Positions 10,754-19,485 of a stretch of DNA of 64,000 nt are shown here, in pieces. Every line of letters starts with the position of its first letter. The first letter of the stretch is position 1. Position numbers and translations under genes: made by a program. The stretch lies in NCBI GenBank assembly GCA_946557105.1, contig CAMNSZ010000008.1, forward strand, positions 52,083 through 116,082. The letters run 5' to 3'. Under the pieces are notes generated by a model. It saw only the letters and a program-made list of their open reading frames with translations, did no database searches and was not told the origin of the DNA. The DNA is from an uncultured Lachnospiraceae bacterium. Its GTDB lineage: Bacteria > Bacillota > Clostridia > Lachnospirales > Lachnospiraceae.

Positions 10754-11806
10754 TTAATTGCTTAAGAGCTCTTTTTCTAGGGCGTCAAAATCATAGCTGT
10801 TCTGCGTAAATTGATTAAATTTATTGGCGGGAACAGGCTTTGAGGCTGCCTTGCGTTTTTGCTGGTACAAATCGTCTATTTTACGTATGTCCGCCTTGTG
10901 GTGGACGTTTTCGCGCTTCCAGCTGCTTAAGATGCCCTCGGCGTATTCAAACCGGTGCTTGTCGGTAGCAAGCACCGTTCGTTCGCATGCTTCAAAAATA
11001 ATGTCCGTGGTAAATCCGTATTCTCTGGTCCAGCGGGTAATATATTCCAATTCCTTGGCGGTAGGGCTTCCGCTCTTGCCTAATTCGTTCATAATGGCAT
11101 AGATGCTTTTATCGTATCTGGTTGAAAATTTCTCTGCCTGCTTGGAGGTAGTAACACCCTCTTCCGCCCAATTTATGGCAACCTTTTCTATGTATTTGAA
11201 GTCCTTTTTGCCGCGGTCCACACAGTATTGTATCAGATAATCTATCAAGTCCTCGGAGAAATGCAATACATCCGTGAAAAAAAGAACGGACTTTATCTCA
11301 GAGGGGGTCAGGGGCCGCCCTATATATGACTCCGCGATAAAAATAAGCTGGGAGGTTGTCTCCCGGTTTTTAAATTCACGAAGCTGATCGGGAGAGTAAA
11401 CGGGCTTTGCAAAGGATGAAGCGGGGGCCTGTCCGGTCAGAGGCAGTACCACCGGTGTGGCAGGAGCCGCGGACAGAGCGATATCGTAGGAAGGGGAAGA
11501 ACTGGCAGGGGCGTCTAAGTCGCACAGGTGGATTCCTACCAAATTCTTATTTCCGTCATAATCCAAATTAAGGAGCTTGTTCTTCTCCCAATATTTTAAG
11601 GCACGGATAACATCCTTTTCCGTATGATTAAATTTGTCCGCAATATCGGACACACTGGTAGCCTGATTGGCGTTCAGCATACGAATCAGGTATAAGTAAA
11701 TCTTCAACTGAGCATCGTTGGCGTCCTTCATATATTCATCAATAAAACGATTAGACACAACGGTGGAATCCACATAATTATCCTTATAAATTGTCAAACG
11801 TGCCAT
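10754..11806 (-). CDS. dnaD: DnaD-domain replication initiation protein
   Basis: 350 residues. An N-terminal winged-helix region (residues about 20-95: DAQLKIYLYLIRMLNANQ, then TEKDVIRALKYWEKNKLL) precedes a linker rich in Ala, Pro and Ser and a DnaB_2/DnaD domain (about 165-300, with YIEKVAINWAEEGVTTSKQAE). DnaD-type proteins act with DnaA and DnaI in helicase loading. First gene of a leftward operon; its upstream region holds an extended -10 promoter and a DnaA-box cluster. Confidence 0.9.
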   Translation of the reverse strand: MARLTIYKDNYVDSTVVSNRFIDEYMKDANDAQLKIYLYLIRMLNANQATSVSDIADKFNHTEKDVIRALKYWEKNKLLNLDYDGNKNLVGIHLCDLDAPASSSPSYDIALSAAPATPVVLPLTGQAPASSFAKPVYSPDQLREFKNRETTSQLIFIAESYIGRPLTPSEIKSVLFFTDVLHFSEDLIDYLIQYCVDRGKKDFKYIEKVAINWAEEGVTTSKQAEKFSTRYDKSIYAIMNELGKSGSPTAKELEYITRWTREYGFTTDIIFEACERTVLATDKHRFEYAEGILSSWKRENVHHKADIRKIDDLYQQKRKAASKPVPANKFNQFTQNSYDFDALEKELLSN

Positions 11807-11832
11807 AGCAACACAATCCTTTCACCAATCCA

Positions 11833-11863
11833 TTGCTTTATCAAAGCAAATCAAAGTATAGCA
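11833..11863 (-). promoter_or_regulatory. dnaD promoter (extended -10) and leader palindrome
   Basis: On the minus strand TGC-TATACT (TATACT at 11855-11860, TG at 11862-11863) is an extended -10; the -35 hexamer is weak. Between it and dnaD lies a 7-base inverted repeat TTGCTTT/AAAGCAA (11833-11839 and 11843-11849), a possible operator or short leader hairpin. Confidence 0.55.
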
Positions 11864-11947
11864 TACGAAACGCAAAAAAGAAATAGTAAATTTCCCGAAA
11901 CCCTATTAAATACTGGATATTCAATAAATTGTGGAATAAGTGGAAAA

Positions 11948-12075
11948 TGTGGATAAATAGAATAGGGAGCTGATAGGACCGTTGAAATATAATTCTTTTT
12001 ATCCACAGAAAAACAGAAAATATCCACAGAAGCCGCTTCCAAAAAGGAAACCGTTTCTGTGGATAATGTGGACAA
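11948..12075. promoter_or_regulatory. DnaA-box cluster upstream of dnaD
   Basis: Three perfect DnaA 9-mers: TGTGGATAA at 11948-11956, TTATCCACA at 11999-12007 and TGTGGATAA at 12058-12066. Two one-mismatch copies: ATATCCACA at 12020-12028 and TGTGGACAA at 12067-12075. All lie within 128 bases in the AT-rich gap between murC and dnaD, with a further imperfect copy near 11930. This is far above chance density. DnaA control of the dnaD-dnaI-prs operon, DnaA titration or an origin-related role are all possible. Confidence 0.85.
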
Positions 12076-13473
12076 CTAAATGCCTAAAAGATTTTCCCCG
12101 ATTTTATGCACGTCTCCGGCCCCCATAGTTATCAACATATCACCGTTTATGCAATTTTCTAAAAGAAAATTTTCAATCTCATCAAATGTGGGAAAGTAGT
12201 AGCATTCCTTTCCCAGAGAAAGAATTTCCTGCTGCAGGGTTTCGGAGCTGATTCCCAGACAATCAGTCTCCCGGGCGGCAAAAATATCCGCAAGTACTAT
12301 CTTGTCGGCAAGAGACAGGGCCTGAGCAAAATCCTTCATAAATGCCTTGGTGCGCGTGTAGGTATGAGGCTGAAAGACACACCAAAGCTTCCCGTGAGGC
12401 ATTTCCTTTGCCGCCTGCAGGGTAGATTTGATTTCCGTGGGATGGTGCGCATAATCGTCAATTATCGTAACTCCGCCTATGGTTCCCTTATACTCGAAAC
12501 GTCGCCCGGCACCGGAAAAATCATGCAGAGCCCGCGCAGTCACCGCGCGGTCTATTCCTAACAGGTCGGCAAGTGCGGCAGCGGCAATGGCGTTGTTTAA
12601 GTTATGTTTTCCGGGTACGCGAAGGGAAATCCTGTAGGCAGGCGTAGAAGGACCGTGCAGAAGGAAAGACGGGTGTCCCAGCTCGTCGTATTCGATATTA
12701 TCGGGATAATAATCGGCGGGAGTACCGACACTTGTGACAGGATTGTTGCTGTAAGTAATTATTTTACAGGGCAAATCGGAAACAAGCTCCGTATAAGCGT
12801 CGATGTCGCCGTTTATAATCAGGCAGCCGTCTTCAGGGAGCAGCGCGGCAAATTCATGGAAGGAATGTCGGATATCTGCAAGATCTTTGAAAAAATCAAG
12901 ATGATCCTCCTCTATGTTCAGGATTAAGCCTATTTTTGGAAAAAGGCTTAAAAAGCTGTTGGTATATTCACATGCTTCCGCTACAAAGATGCCTGATTTG
13001 CCAATACGGAAGTTACCGCCTATGGTTTTGAGCATACCGCCTACGGACAGGGTAGGATCGGTTCCTGCCGCAAGAAGGATATCGCTTATCATGGAAGTAG
13101 TGGTGGTTTTCCCGTGAGTACCGCTGACGGCAATGGGAGTCTGATAATTTTTCATAATCTGGCCCAACAGCTGGGCGCGGCTCAGCGTAGGGATATTTTT
13201 GGCCTTGGCGGCAATAAACTCCGGATTGTCTTCAGGGATGGCGCTGGTGAGAATAATACAATCTATATCTTCGGTTATATTTTCCGCTCTTTGTCCATAG
13301 AATACGGTAAGTCCTTTCTTTTCCAAGGCTTCTGTGAGAGCGGTTTTGGTTCGGTCGGAGCCCGATACCTTAAAGCCGGCGTACGCTAAAAATTCGGCAA
13401 GCCCGCTCATGCTGACGCCGCCGATTCCCACGAAGTATAGAGAAGCGGGATGATTAAAGTCTACTTTGTACAT
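12076..13473 (-). CDS. murC: UDP-N-acetylmuramate--L-alanine ligase
   Basis: 465 residues, normal length. First peptide-adding step of peptidoglycan precursor synthesis in the cytoplasm. Motifs: N-terminal UDP-binding FVGIGGVSMSGLAEFL, P-loop SGTHGKTTTTSM, EACEYTNSFL, LNIEEDHLDFF and IIDDYAHHPTEIKSTL. A DnaA-like 9-mer abuts its stop codon. Transcribed in the same direction as dnaD downstream. Confidence 0.97.
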   Translation of the reverse strand: MYKVDFNHPASLYFVGIGGVSMSGLAEFLAYAGFKVSGSDRTKTALTEALEKKGLTVFYGQRAENITEDIDCIILTSAIPEDNPEFIAAKAKNIPTLSRAQLLGQIMKNYQTPIAVSGTHGKTTTTSMISDILLAAGTDPTLSVGGMLKTIGGNFRIGKSGIFVAEACEYTNSFLSLFPKIGLILNIEEDHLDFFKDLADIRHSFHEFAALLPEDGCLIINGDIDAYTELVSDLPCKIITYSNNPVTSVGTPADYYPDNIEYDELGHPSFLLHGPSTPAYRISLRVPGKHNLNNAIAAAALADLLGIDRAVTARALHDFSGAGRRFEYKGTIGGVTIIDDYAHHPTEIKSTLQAAKEMPHGKLWCVFQPHTYTRTKAFMKDFAQALSLADKIVLADIFAARETDCLGISSETLQQEILSLGKECYYFPTFDEIENFLLENCINGDMLITMGAGDVHKIGENLLGI

Positions 13474-13775
13474 GGTGACACTTCCTTCATATGATTAATT
13501 TCACTTATTATTTCTATTAACATTATATACACATAATGGGAAAAAAACAAATGATAAATGAAAATGTAGAAAATGACTACAATAAATATTTGAAAGGAAC
13601 TGAGGAATAGTATAAATTAACAAAAATTTGCCTGTAATAAAGAAAAATATATGAATAATAGATATAAAATTTCCAAAAATATCAATTTTTTCAATGATAA
13701 TTATTCCATTTTGTTGGACAATATGGTATAATAAACACACCATTAACAGGTAGAAGGCGAGATTGAGGTGATGAC
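13474..13775 (+). promoter_or_regulatory. AT-rich divergent intergenic region with glgC promoter
   Basis: This 302-base gap separates murC (minus) from glgC (plus). It is very AT-rich and holds no credible gene. TG-G-TATAAT (TATAAT at 13727-13732) is an extended -10 promoter for glgC with a weak -35. On the minus strand a TATAAT near 13533 may serve murC. GAGGTGATG before glgC is its ribosome site. Confidence 0.6.
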
Positions 13776-15047
13776 ATGATTAAAAAAGAGATGATAGCCA
13801 TGTTGTTGGCTGGCGGACAGGGGAGCCGTTTGGGAGTGCTTACTTCCAAGGTTGCTAAGCCTGCCGTAGCATTTGGGGGAAAATATCGGATTATTGATTT
13901 TCCTCTTTCTAATTGTATCAATTCGGGAGTGGATACGGTGGGTGTCCTGACACAGTACCAGCCGCTTAGATTGAATACTCATATCGGAATTGGTATCCCG
14001 TGGGATTTAGACCGTAATATCGGCGGTGTGACGGTGCTGCCGCCTTACGAAAAGAGCTCCAACAGCGAGTGGTATACCGGTACGGCAAATGCCATCTATC
14101 AGAATCTTGAATATATGGAAAGCTTTAATCCCGAATATGTGCTGATTCTTTCGGGAGACCATATTTACAAGATGGATTACGAGGTTATGCTTGATTTTCA
14201 CAAGGCGAGAGGGGCGGAAGTGACGATTGCCGTTATGCCGGTACCCATTGAGGAGGCAAGTCGTTTCGGAATTATGATTGCCGACGAGAATAAGCGTATT
14301 ACCGAATTTGAAGAGAAGCCCGAGCATCCGAGAAGCAACCTTGCCAGTATGGGCATTTACATTTTTAATTGGAAGACCTTAAAGGAGGCGTTGATTGCCA
14401 AGGCAGACCAGCCGGCATTGGATTTCGGCAAACACGTCATTCCCTATTGCCATGCAAAGGGCGCGCCCTTGTATGCATACGAATTTACGGGATACTGGAA
14501 GGATGTCGGCACGCTCAGCTCTTATTGGGAGGCTAATATGGAGCTGATTGACATTGTTCCCGAGTTTAACCTATATGAGGAATATTGGAAGATATATACA
14601 AAGAGCGAGATTCAGCCGCCGCAGTATATAGCCGACGACAGCGTGGTGGAACGGAGCATTATCGGTGAAGGCACGGACGTTTACGGAAAGGTATATAATT
14701 CCGTTATCGGGTGCGGGGTTACCATAGGAAAGGGAACCGTAGTGCGGGATTCCATTATTATGAATCAGACCCAGATAGGTGACGGCTGCGAGGTGTACAA
14801 GGCGATTATTGCCGAGAATGTGCAGATTGGCAATAACGTCAAGCTGGGCGTGGGTGAGGAGGAAGAAAACGACACGGCGCCTCATATTTATAACCACGGA
14901 ATAGTAACTATTGGAGAAAAGAGTGTAATTCCCGACGGCATTAGCGTAGGTAAAAATTCCGTAATTTTTGGAGTTACATCTGCTGCTGATTATAAAGATT
15001 CCTATCTTGCAGGCGGCAAAACATTGATTAAGGCAGGTGAAGAATAG
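13776..15047 (+). CDS. glgC: Glucose-1-phosphate adenylyltransferase, catalytic subunit
   Basis: Makes ADP-glucose from glucose 1-phosphate and ATP, the committed step of glycogen synthesis. 423 residues. The nucleotidyltransferase N-terminus has [16 protein letters not shown], the substrate region [25 protein letters not shown] and FEEKPEHP; the C-terminal half is a left-handed beta-helix of hexapeptide repeats. The stop codon shares one base with the start of glgD, so the two are translationally coupled. Confidence 0.96.
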   Translation: MIKKEMIAMLLAGGQGSRLGVLTSKVAKPAVAFGGKYRIIDFPLSNCINSGVDTVGVLTQYQPLRLNTHIGIGIPWDLDRNIGGVTVLPPYEKSSNSEWYTGTANAIYQNLEYMESFNPEYVLILSGDHIYKMDYEVMLDFHKARGAEVTIAVMPVPIEEASRFGIMIADENKRITEFEEKPEHPRSNLASMGIYIFNWKTLKEALIAKADQPALDFGKHVIPYCHAKGAPLYAYEFTGYWKDVGTLSSYWEANMELIDIVPEFNLYEEYWKIYTKSEIQPPQYIADDSVVERSIIGEGTDVYGKVYNSVIGCGVTIGKGTVVRDSIIMNQTQIGDGCEVYKAIIAENVQIGNNVKLGVGEEEENDTAPHIYNHGIVTIGEKSVIPDGISVGKNSVIFGVTSAADYKDSYLAGGKTLIKAGEE

Positions 15048-16165
15048 TGAGAGCGATTGGAATTATTTTAGCGGGCGGTAATAATCATAGGATGAAGGAG
15101 CTGTCACAGAAGCGTGCGGTTTGTGCGATGCCCATTGCCGGCAGCTACAGGAGCATTGACTTTACTCTAAGTAACATGTCCAATTCTCATATTCAGAAAG
15201 TTGCCGTTTTGACACAATATAACGCGAAGAGCTTAAACGAGCATTTGAATTCTTCAAAATGGTGGGATTTCGGACGTAAGCAGGGCGGGCTTTATGTGTT
15301 TACGCCGGTTGTAACGGCGGATAACAGTAATTGGTACAGAGGAACGGCAGACGCTATGTACCAGAATTTAAGCTTTTTGAAAAACAGTCATGAGCCCTAT
15401 GTGGTGATAGCTTCCGGCGACGGTGTATATAAGCTGGATTTTAATAAGGTGCTTGAGTATCATATTGATAAAAAGGCGGACATTACCGTAGTGTGCAAGG
15501 ACATGGAGCCGGGCGCCAATGTGGAGCGTTTCGGAACCCTGAGCATGAACGAGGAAAACCGTATTGAGGAGCTTGAGGAAAAGCCCCTTAAGGCGAAGAC
15601 AAATACGATTTCCTGCGGTATTTATGTGGTTCGCCGCCGTCAGCTCATTGAAATGATCGAGAGATGCGCCGAGGAGGACAGATATGATTTTGTGAGGGAT
15701 ATATTAATACGCTATAAAGATGTGAAGCGTATTTACGGATATAAGATTACGGACTATTGGAGAAATATAGCTTCTATCGAGGATTATTACGGTACAAATA
15801 TGGATTTTCTTAAGCCGGAGGTTCGTAATTATTTCTTTAAGCAGTATCCGGATATATATTCCAAGGTAGACGATCTGCCGCCTGCTAAGTACAATGTGGG
15901 AGTTAACGTTAAGAACAGTTTGATTTCCAGCGGTTGTATTGTGAACGGAACCGTAGAAAATTCCGTTATCTTTAAAAAGAGCTATATCGGCAATAACTGT
16001 GTGATTAAAAACTCCATTATACTGAACGACGTATATATAGGGGATAATACTTACATTGAGAATTGTATAGTCGAGAGCCGTGACACGATTCGCGCAAATT
16101 CCACCTTTGTAGGTGAGAACGGCGTTAAAATAGTAGTAGAACGCAACGAGAGGTATGTCATGTGA
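15047..16165 (+). CDS. glgD: GlgD, regulatory ADP-glucose pyrophosphorylase subunit
   Basis: 372 residues, starting at a GTG that overlaps the glgC stop by one base. It has the same fold as GlgC but the glycine loop reads ILAGGNNHRMKEL rather than GGQGSRL, and the substrate loop SIDFTLSNMSNS differs, as expected for the GlgD partner, which has little or no catalysis itself and modulates GlgC. The C-terminus is the hexapeptide beta-helix. Confidence 0.95.
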   Translation: MRAIGIILAGGNNHRMKELSQKRAVCAMPIAGSYRSIDFTLSNMSNSHIQKVAVLTQYNAKSLNEHLNSSKWWDFGRKQGGLYVFTPVVTADNSNWYRGTADAMYQNLSFLKNSHEPYVVIASGDGVYKLDFNKVLEYHIDKKADITVVCKDMEPGANVERFGTLSMNEENRIEELEEKPLKAKTNTISCGIYVVRRRQLIEMIERCAEEDRYDFVRDILIRYKDVKRIYGYKITDYWRNIASIEDYYGTNMDFLKPEVRNYFFKQYPDIYSKVDDLPPAKYNVGVNVKNSLISSGCIVNGTVENSVIFKKSYIGNNCVIKNSIILNDVYIGDNTYIENCIVESRDTIRANSTFVGENGVKIVVERNERYVM

Positions 16166-16201
16166 CAAAAGGCAAAACTTGAGGCTAAGGGGGCAGTACA
16201 A

Positions 16202-16477
16202 ATGCAGATTACAGATGTTAGGGTTCGCAAAATTACGAAAGAAGGCAAGATGAAGGCAATTGTTTCCATTACCTTGGATGACGAGTTTGTGGTACATGAT
16301 ATTAAGGTCATTGAAGGGGAAAAGGGATTGTTCATAGCTATGCCCAGTAAAAAGGCGGCAGACGGAGAATACAGGGATATTGCACATCCTATTAATTCAT
16401 CAACACGTGACCATATACAGAGTACGATACTCGAGAGCTACGAGAAGGCTTTAACAGAGCCTGATGAGGCGGAATAA
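16202..16477 (+). CDS. spoVG: SpoVG, RNA-binding regulator
   Basis: 91 residues. [20 protein letters not shown], the [17 protein letters not shown] core and [24 protein letters not shown] are the SpoVG signature. SpoVG binds nucleic acid and affects sporulation, cell division and surface traits in Firmicutes. AAGGGGG gives the ribosome site. Only 36 bases separate it from glgD, so cotranscription with the glycogen genes is likely; a clear terminator follows. Confidence 0.97.
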   Translation: MQITDVRVRKITKEGKMKAIVSITLDDEFVVHDIKVIEGEKGLFIAMPSKKAADGEYRDIAHPINSSTRDHIQSTILESYEKALTEPDEAE

Positions 16478-16500
16478 TTGTAAGATTTCAAAAACAGGAC

Positions 16501-16533
16501 AAAGAGGCTGTGGGGGTACCAACAGCCTCTTTT
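16501..16533 (+). terminator. Terminator after spoVG
   Basis: AAAGAGGCTGT (16501-16511) pairs with ACAGCCTCTTT (16522-16532), followed by further T residues. Confidence 0.9.
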
Positions 16534-16666
16534 AAATATGAAGGGATATCATAGGCAAGTACTTGACATTAAAATGTTATAATATTATAATAACACAAAA
16601 AGTTAAATAGAATTTTTTATAATAGGGTAAAAATAAGAGGAATTTTATTGATGGATTGGTTGGAGC

Positions 16667-17962
16667 ATGTATTTTGGAGTTAATGCGGTACTTGAGTTAC
16701 TTAAGTTTTATTTAATATATTCGTTCGGTCTTAATTTAAAAATGCGTGAAAAAAAGGGCGTTAGCGTGTTGTTTGTTTTGACGCTTACAATCATATATAT
16801 TGTTTATTGTAATTATGCCGCTCATATTTCATTTCCTGTTTATATGATATGGATTGGATTGGCGACGCTTATTTTGTTTAAATATAATATCAAATGGTTG
16901 CTTTTCAGCGTTATGGGTATGGCGTGTCTTCTCGGAACGATAGATATACTGTCAATGGTGTGTGTGGAAATCGCAGGAGCAATTTTGGGATGCAGTTATA
17001 TGGGAGATGTTGAAAAGATTTTGGCTTCTGTCTTGACGATAGTGTTTTTGATTATTGCTTATTTGGGGATTGGGAAGGGTGAAAAAGGGGTTTTTAAAAA
17101 CATTGGCTATAAGTATATGCTGCAGATTTTTTTGATTGCCTTTTTGAACAGTACCATATTTGCATTAATTTGGAATAGCTTACTCAGTGGTGGAAATAAA
17201 ATTTATGCTATATTTTTAATTGTGGTTGCCAGCGTGTATTTTCAGCTTATTGCGTTAGTGAAGTTAGCCGTTTCAAACAGAGAATTGCAAAAGAAAGACA
17301 AGCAAAATCAGTATTTTATGAAGGTACAGGAAGAACAGTATGCGTATTTGAAGGCTGCGGAAAATGAAACGAGAAAGTTTCGTCATGATATGGCGAATCA
17401 TATATCTGTGCTTGATGGTATGTGTAAGCAAAACGCGATAGAGGATATACAGATATACATTGAGCAAATATGGGGCAAAATGCAGGGATTAAAACCGGAA
17501 TATCAGGTAAATCATAGTGTGGTAAACGTAATATTAAACAGATATGCCTATCAATTTAAGCAGCAGGGGATAAGCTTTGTGGTAGAAGGTAAGCTGCCTT
17601 TACGCTGCGAGGTAGCTACATATGATTTCTGCACCTTGTTTTCCAACATACTGCAAAATGCGTATGAAGCTGCAGCGGAGTGTGAAGTTAAGGAGGTTTT
17701 GCTGCAGCTTAAGTTTGATGATGATTATATCTATATAAGAGCGGAAAATACCTATCAGGGCAATTTGAATGAGAAAGACGGAGAGCTTTTGTCATTAAAG
17801 AATGATTTGGGATATCATGGCTTTGGAATGAGTAACATAAAGGATTGTGTGCTGAATTACAATGGAGAAATGATTTATAAAACCGTTGATGAGGGAGCCA
17901 AGGAAAAACGTTTTTTACTTAAAATAATGCTGTGTAATAAAAAAGCGGCTTGTGAAAAATGA
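16667..17962 (+). CDS. AgrC-like sensor histidine kinase (GHKL family)
   Basis: 431 residues. The first 200 residues hold about six membrane helices without a large extracellular loop, the layout of AgrC-type peptide receptors. A coiled linker (residues 203-235) leads to the phosphoacceptor His240 in KFRHDMANHISVLDGM, the N-box FSNILQNAYEA around Asn321 and the G-box GYHGFGMSNI near 386. No AgrB or AgrD gene is adjacent. The ATG at 16667 has only a poor ribosome site but a stop at 16649 leaves no better start. It pairs with the response regulator 56 bases downstream. Confidence 0.85.
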   Translation: MYFGVNAVLELLKFYLIYSFGLNLKMREKKGVSVLFVLTLTIIYIVYCNYAAHISFPVYMIWIGLATLILFKYNIKWLLFSVMGMACLLGTIDILSMVCVEIAGAILGCSYMGDVEKILASVLTIVFLIIAYLGIGKGEKGVFKNIGYKYMLQIFLIAFLNSTIFALIWNSLLSGGNKIYAIFLIVVASVYFQLIALVKLAVSNRELQKKDKQNQYFMKVQEEQYAYLKAAENETRKFRHDMANHISVLDGMCKQNAIEDIQIYIEQIWGKMQGLKPEYQVNHSVVNVILNRYAYQFKQQGISFVVEGKLPLRCEVATYDFCTLFSNILQNAYEAAAECEVKEVLLQLKFDDDYIYIRAENTYQGNLNEKDGELLSLKNDLGYHGFGMSNIKDCVLNYNGEMIYKTVDEGAKEKRFLLKIMLCNKKAACEK

Positions 17963-18027
17963 ATTACTGTCAGATGAGCAGGGGAAAAGAGTGAAAGAAA
18001 TCACTAAGCTCGAAAGGATTGAAAGAG

Positions 18028-18729
18028 TTGAATATAGCTATAGTGGAAGATCAGGAGAGTTGGCAGCGTGAGCTGCGCAGGTATACATTGGGCTGTTTCA
18101 AAGATACCGTCATAGTGCAATGTTTTGAAAGCGGGCGGAATTTTCTCGCCAGCGATATGAGATTTGATATCGTGTTAATGGATGTGGAATTAGAGAATGA
18201 AGACGGATTTCAAGTGGGTTATGAATACAAAAAGGCTTATCCCGAAGGAATATTGATATTTGTTACAATGCATGCCGAGCTGAGTCGTATAGGGTACAGG
18301 GTGAATGCCTTTCGATACGTGGATAAAGCGCATCCCGATGAATTGACGGAGGCGCTGCGAAGCGCTGAAGCAAAGTTTATTCAATGTGAGTATTTAAAAT
18401 TGCATGTGGTATCCAAAGGGGATATCAGTGTTTTATACAAGGATATTCTCTATATAGAGACGTACGAACGGAATATACAAGTATATACCGGAAGGGGGAG
18501 TTACATTTGCCTTGGGAATATCTCAAAGCTTGCGGGCGCATTGAAGGAGTATGGATTTTTTTATGTTCACAGATCGTTTCTGGTAAATGTGGAAGCAATC
18601 GATTCGTTTAGCAGGAAGAGTATCACCCTAAAAAACGGTAAAAATATTGACATAAGCTCAAAAAGATATGGTAATTTTAAAGAATATTTTTTTGAGTGGA
18701 AATTTAACCCATTCGACCTAAGTAAGTAA
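18028..18729 (+). CDS. LytTR-family response regulator (AgrA-like)
   Basis: 233 residues: receiver domain with the acidic pocket IVEDQ and phosphoacceptor Asp in VLMDVELENEDGF, then a LytTR DNA-binding domain (about 130-225, with ILYIETYERNIQVYTGRG and GFFYVHRSFLVNVEAI). I prefer TTG 18028 over TTG 18019, because AAAGGA ends nine bases before the former and directly abuts the latter. Partner of the upstream kinase. Its targets may include the small-peptide/PqqD cassette directly downstream. Confidence 0.88.
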   Translation: MNIAIVEDQESWQRELRRYTLGCFKDTVIVQCFESGRNFLASDMRFDIVLMDVELENEDGFQVGYEYKKAYPEGILIFVTMHAELSRIGYRVNAFRYVDKAHPDELTEALRSAEAKFIQCEYLKLHVVSKGDISVLYKDILYIETYERNIQVYTGRGSYICLGNISKLAGALKEYGFFYVHRSFLVNVEAIDSFSRKSITLKNGKNIDISSKRYGNFKEYFFEWKFNPFDLSK

Positions 18730-18747
18730 GAAAATATATCTTTTGCG

Positions 18748-18784
18748 CAAAAAGTGAATCATTTATGAAGATTCACTTTTTTTA
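18748..18784 (+). terminator. Terminator after the two-component genes
   Basis: GTGAATC (18754-18760) pairs with GATTCAC (18770-18776), extended by A-T pairs, and ends in a run of T. It separates the regulator from the small-peptide cassette, which therefore needs its own promoter. Confidence 0.85.
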
Positions 18785-18812
18785 AATGTTTTAGTATGAT
18801 ATTATAGCAAAA

Positions 18813-18856
18813 TATGAAGGTTAAACGAATAAACACATAGAAATATAGTATGAAGG
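18813..18856 (+). repeat. Direct repeat upstream of the peptide cassette
   Basis: TATGAAGGTTA (from 18813) and TATGAAGGATA (from 18849) match at 10 of 11 positions and start 36 bases apart. They lie between the terminator and the small ORFs, where a LytTR-type regulator binding direct repeats could act. The spacing is longer than the usual LytTR spacing, so this is only a candidate. Confidence 0.35.
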
Positions 18857-18924
18857 ATATATCAATAATACGATTTCACATAGGATATAAAAGATTACAA
18901 AAACAATATTTGAGGAAATCGGAA

Positions 18925-18972
18925 ATGAGAATCGGTAACGCAAAGGATTATGGGGCGAGCAAGGAGGTGTGA
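18925..18972 (+). CDS. Possible 15-residue ORF (leader peptide)
   Basis: Reads MRIGNAKDYGASKEV and stops two bases before the next small ORF, whose ribosome site lies inside it. A GAGG sits about nine bases upstream. It is too short to judge from sequence; it may only serve to couple translation or may not be translated at all. Confidence 0.3.
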   Translation: MRIGNAKDYGASKEV

Positions 18973-18974
18973 GG

Positions 18975-19031
18975 ATGAGAGCTGAGGTTACTTGGATTGA
19001 GTGGATTAGACGTTTGTGGGGGCTGGGCTGA
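18975..19031 (+). CDS. Trp-rich 18-residue peptide ORF
   Basis: MRAEVTWIEWIRRLWGLG, with AAGGAGG ending seven bases before the ATG, a near-ideal ribosome site. Three Trp in 18 residues and a hydrophobic, amphipathic pattern make it a candidate signalling or bioactive peptide. It lies between an AgrC/AgrA-like pair and a peptide/PqqD pair. There is no homology evidence, so expression is inferred only from the ribosome site and position. Confidence 0.45.
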   Translation: MRAEVTWIEWIRRLWGLG

Positions 19032-19070
19032 TAGAGAGGAAGCCTGCCGAAAAGGAGAGGAGGTGCCCGC

Positions 19071-19235
19071 ATGAAATACGAAGCTCCTGAAATGGTTGAA
19101 ATAACGGTTGGTGTAAGAGTAAATTGTGTATGCGGCTTTAGTGAAGCTTCCTTGTTGGAAGCACAAGATGATTTTGATGGGTACGCAAGTCAGACAGAAA
19201 AAGGAGGAGAAAACAATGCTTCGTTTAAATCCTAA
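19071..19235 (+). CDS. Candidate RiPP precursor peptide, 54 residues
   Basis: Starts MKYEAPEMVEITVGVRVNCV and continues CGFSEASLLEAQDDFDGYAS, ending NNASFKS. The KYEAPE start resembles leaders of clostridial RiPP precursors, and a CVC pair at residues 19-21 could be the modified core. AGGAGG lies about seven bases before the ATG. Its last 20 bases overlap the start of the PqqD-like gene in another frame, so the two are probably translationally coupled. No radical SAM enzyme, cyclase, protease or exporter is adjacent. The alternative is an unrelated small protein; the PqqD overlap makes a RiPP role the best guess. Confidence 0.65.
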   Translation: MKYEAPEMVEITVGVRVNCVCGFSEASLLEAQDDFDGYASQTEKGGENNASFKS

Positions 19236-19485
19236 TGTCATTATGGATAGTTACGAAGAGGAGGATAATGATTTCCTACTGGATCTTGGAAGTGGGGAAA
19301 TTTTTAGTCTGAATTATTTTGCCGCGTTATTAGTTCATTTTATAGAAGAAAAGAAAACCGTGGATGAATATGTGGAGAAGGTTCTGGAAATTACAAATAA
19401 CGACAAAGAAGAGGCGGATATAAGGGAAGACGCAAGACATTACATATCACATATGCTGGAAATGGGTTTACTGTTTGAAGAATAG
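19216..19485 (+). CDS. PqqD-family RiPP recognition element protein
   Basis: 89 residues. The core LLDLGSGEIFSLNYFAALLVHFIEEKKTVDEYV, followed by a helical C-terminus ending GLLFEE, is the PqqD winged-helix pattern. Members bind the leader of a RiPP precursor and hand it to a modifying enzyme. Start at ATG 19216 behind AAGGAGGAG (19201-19209); the longer frame opening at 19126 runs through the precursor and is not used. It is an orphan here because no modifying enzyme follows. Confidence 0.85.
   Translation: MLRLNPNVIMDSYEEEDNDFLLDLGSGEIFSLNYFAALLVHFIEEKKTVDEYVEKVLEITNNDKEEADIREDARHYISHMLEMGLLFEE

Noticed and set aside
11807..12075. Calling the DnaA-box cluster the chromosomal origin
   Set aside because: dnaA, dnaN and a clear unwinding region are not present here and skew cannot be judged from this window, so only a DnaA-binding region is claimed.
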